Assembly (NCBI GenBank): GCA_014378525.1
Contig: JACMNL010000129.1
Span: forward strand, 1 to 33,696
Length of the DNA stretch: 33,696 bases
From: Bacteriovorax sp.
Lineage (GTDB): Bacteria; Bdellovibrionota; Bacteriovoracia; Bacteriovoracales; Bacteriovoracaceae
Reading direction: 5' to 3'
Shown here: positions 32,170 to 33,696 of the stretch, piece by piece
Layout: each line of letters begins with the position of its first letter
How positions within the stretch are numbered: the first letter of the stretch is position 1
Program-made: the position numbers and the translations under genes
The notes under the pieces: generated by a model
Told to the model about the DNA's origin: nothing
Database searches by the model: none
Seen by the model: the letters and a program-made list of their open reading frames with translations, nothing else

Positions 32170-32478
32170 CTAAAAGGATAATGTGGGATCGACTTTTTGG
32201 CAAAACTTTACTTCAAGTTTTGCAGGCATCTCTAAAACCCGACTGAGATAGTCCTGTGTTTTTCGAAGTCGTTTCATCTGATGAACGGAAGGATAGTGAG
32301 AAGATTTCGTTTCGATAATATTGAGAACCCAGGTTTTATCAGTCCGTCTTTCAAGAAAAGCTATATCTATTTGTCCAAGATTATGTGAACGAAGAACCAT
32401 GGGAGAAACGAGGGCAGGAACTCCCATCTTATGAAATGAAATAGAACTATCCGATTCGAGAATATCCCCTTTCTTCAT
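32170..32478 (-). CDS. yraN: YraN/UPF0102-like putative endonuclease
   Basis: The 102-residue protein matches the restriction-endonuclease-like UPF0102 family in its core: HNLGQIDIAFLERRTDKTW followed by IIETKSSHYPSVHQMKR. The pattern D...(E)xK in GQIDI and IETK is the PD-(D/E)XK catalytic set, with Q in place of the usual E of GEID. The gene overlaps rnhB by 32 nt, and yraN next to rnhB is a common arrangement, which supports the call. It is somewhat shorter at the N-terminus than typical members (about 115-125 aa). Family function (DNA repair or uptake) is not settled. Confidence 0.75.
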   Translation of the reverse strand: MKKGDILESDSSISFHKMGVPALVSPMVLRSHNLGQIDIAFLERRTDKTWVLNIIETKSSHYPSVHQMKRLRKTQDYLSRVLEMPAKLEVKFCQKVDPTLSF

Positions 32479-33184
32479 AAATTTCTTTCACTCCCTTAAA
32501 TGTCAGTCGGTGCATTTCAGTAACACCCAAAAGCCCGATGGCCTCAAGATGCATTTTCGTTGGATAACCGGCATTGTGTTCCCAACCATATCCTGGATAT
32601 TTTTCACCCAGATTTTTCATCAGCTGATCACGATATTCTTTCGCCGCAATTGAAGCGAGCCCGATTAAAAGTGATTTTGAATCCCCTTTAATAATCGCTT
32701 CCATATGCAGATGCGCATGCTCCTGCTTTATTTTTTTATTCCCATCAATAAGAACAGTGCCCGGCAAATGTACTGGACAACTTTCCAGCATCGCACGTTT
32801 CATAGCTTCCAATGATGCTTGAAGGATATTAATCTCATCAATCACAGAGGCCTGAATTTCTTTAATTAAAATTTTGATTGTTATATTTTCTGAATGAGCA
32901 AATGTATAAATTTGATCAGCGAAAAGTGAAGTGAGCGAAAGCTGCTCTAAGATTTCCAGACGAGCGTCTGATTTTAATTTTTTGGAATCTGTAATCCCAA
33001 GTTTTTTCCATTTCTTCAAAAGAGTCTTAACTTCTTTCAAATCAAATTTTTTAATTTCAATTGAAGCACATGCCGCAACTACCGGCCCGGCAAGAGGACC
33101 TCGCCCTACTTCATCACAACCAGCGATGAAAAAATCACCACCTGATTCTGCTGCTCTTAAATTAAAAAAACCGATATCAACCAT
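32447..33184 (-). CDS. rnhB: Ribonuclease HII
   Basis: RNase HII cuts RNA in RNA/DNA hybrids and starts removal of single ribonucleotides. The 245 aa show the DEVGRG motif (D24, E25), TDSKKL, the internal acidic VLIDGNKK and ASIAAKEYRD, the standard four metal-binding positions. The C-terminus ends GVKEIYEERGYSR. No ribosome site is evident before the ATG, and a strong terminator lies 15 nt upstream, so expression relies on read-through from rplS. Its 3' end overlaps yraN by 32 nt. Confidence 0.96.
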   Translation of the reverse strand: MVDIGFFNLRAAESGGDFFIAGCDEVGRGPLAGPVVAACASIEIKKFDLKEVKTLLKKWKKLGITDSKKLKSDARLEILEQLSLTSLFADQIYTFAHSENITIKILIKEIQASVIDEINILQASLEAMKRAMLESCPVHLPGTVLIDGNKKIKQEHAHLHMEAIIKGDSKSLLIGLASIAAKEYRDQLMKNLGEKYPGYGWEHNAGYPTKMHLEAIGLLGVTEMHRLTFKGVKEIYEERGYSRIG

Positions 33185-33198
33185 TATAAAATTTTAGC

Positions 33199-33230
33199 AA
33201 AAAAAAGCCCCTCTTACGAGGGGCCTTTTA
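33199..33230 (-). terminator. Intrinsic terminator between rplS and rnhB
   Basis: On the minus strand GCCCCTC arms (33218-33224 and 33207-33213) form a perfect 7-bp GC stem with a 4-nt loop, followed by eight T (33206-33199). It lies 22 nt after the rplS stop and 15 nt before the rnhB start, with no promoter in between. Confidence 0.9.
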
Positions 33231-33252
33231 ATTAAATAATTTCTTATAAGAA

Positions 33253-33624
33253 TTACTCAGCGTCTTTACGATCGTAATCGATAGCAATACGAGCTGACTT
33301 ACCAGATCTCTCACGAAGGTAGTAAAGTTTTGCTTTACGTGCCTTACCTTTCTGGATGATTTCTACTTTTTCAACGTTTGGTGAGTGGAAAGGAAATACT
33401 CTTTCTACACCAGTACCGTTAGAAACTTTTCTCACGCGAAAGTGACCGTTGATGTCGCCTTTTTGTTTGAAACCAATACATACACCTTCGAAAATCTGAA
33501 TACGTGACTTAGCACCTTCTGTAATTTTTGTGTGTACAGCAATAGTATCTCCAGATTGGAAAGCTGGAAGATCTTTAGCTTTTGGATTTAAGTGATCCTT
33601 GTTAACAATGTCGATTAAGTTCAT
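33253..33624 (-). CDS. rplS: 50S ribosomal protein L19
   Basis: L19 sits at the subunit interface. The 123 aa match the family along their length: MNLIDIVNKDHLN, FQSGDTIAVHTKI, RIQIFEGVCIGFKQKG, FRVRKVSNGTGVERVFPFHSP and the Lys/Arg-rich VRRAKLYYLRERSGKSARI-like end. AGGAG lies 6 nt before the ATG. Upstream bases 33625-33696 show only the leader and perhaps the tail of another gene; no frame there can be supported. A strong terminator follows. Confidence 0.98.
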   Translation of the reverse strand: MNLIDIVNKDHLNPKAKDLPAFQSGDTIAVHTKITEGAKSRIQIFEGVCIGFKQKGDINGHFRVRKVSNGTGVERVFPFHSPNVEKVEIIQKGKARKAKLYYLRERSGKSARIAIDYDRKDAE

Positions 33625-33696
33625 ATGAACTCCTGTATCAATAGCTACTCCCAGAGGACCAACGTTGTGTTGTTCTTAATCAGCAGACTGTATAAA

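Noticed and set aside
33625-33696. tRNA-like stretch upstream of rplS (GCTGATTAAGA on the minus strand)
   Set aside because: No T-arm (GTTCGA) or matching acceptor stem is present, and the sequence runs straight into the rplS ribosome site.

Overview
The window reads as a chromosomal segment of an AT-rich, diderm bacterium. LptD, an NlpD-like lipoprotein and several lipobox lipoproteins show an LPS-bearing outer membrane. The gene style, including a TPR plus winged-helix regulator, many lineage-specific secreted proteins and a mix of housekeeping islands with orphan genes, suggests a Bdellovibrio/Bacteriovorax-type lineage. That placement is an inference from style only. I see no phage, IS element, CRISPR array, rRNA or tRNA.

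Layout. (1) 1-5358, minus strand: the translation operon rimP-nusA-infB-rbfA, with rbfA cut by the window edge. A promoter and a terminator-like hairpin precede rimP. (2) 5371-7111, minus: rimI and, upstream of it, a TPR/winged-helix regulator, divergent from (3) 7317-16853, plus: thrS, ddl and a tight five-gene cassette. The cassette holds a giant aminotransferase-GNAT-pseudoaminotransferase fusion, a C45-type autoproteolytic acyltransferase/hydrolase, a second class-III aminotransferase, and both subunits of a 3-oxoacid CoA-transferase. Together these look like a catabolic route for a diamino or omega-amino acid through acetylated intermediates, most like the beta-lysine route suggested by the kamA-yod operon of Bacillus. 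(4) 16914-20585, plus: a secreted trypsin-like protease with a strong terminator, then a coupled orphan operon (small cytosolic protein, lipoprotein, minimal 2Fe-2S ferredoxin) and a DnaQ-fold exonuclease. (5) 26979-20589, minus: folC-lptD-pabA/trpG-(degenerate trpF-like)-surE-nlpD-like. (6) 27125-29419, plus: a secreted protein with Cys-containing 34-residue tandem repeats. (7) 29528-31217, minus: a metallo-beta-lactamase-fold phosphodiesterase-like enzyme and rsmI. (8) 31336-31722, plus: a STAS-domain protein, convergent with (9) 33624-31719, minus: rplS-rnhB-yraN-like-small membrane protein.

The most interesting parts are the amino-acid cassette with its pseudoenzyme fusion, the TrpF-fold protein that has lost catalytic and phosphate-binding residues, the terminator-like hairpins placed directly before or just inside co-oriented genes (rimP, rimI, rnhB), and the repeat protein whose array looks recently expanded. 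No gene-free stretch exceeds 300 bases. The longest gaps are 17754-17996, 7112-7316 and 5181-5370, and each is described.
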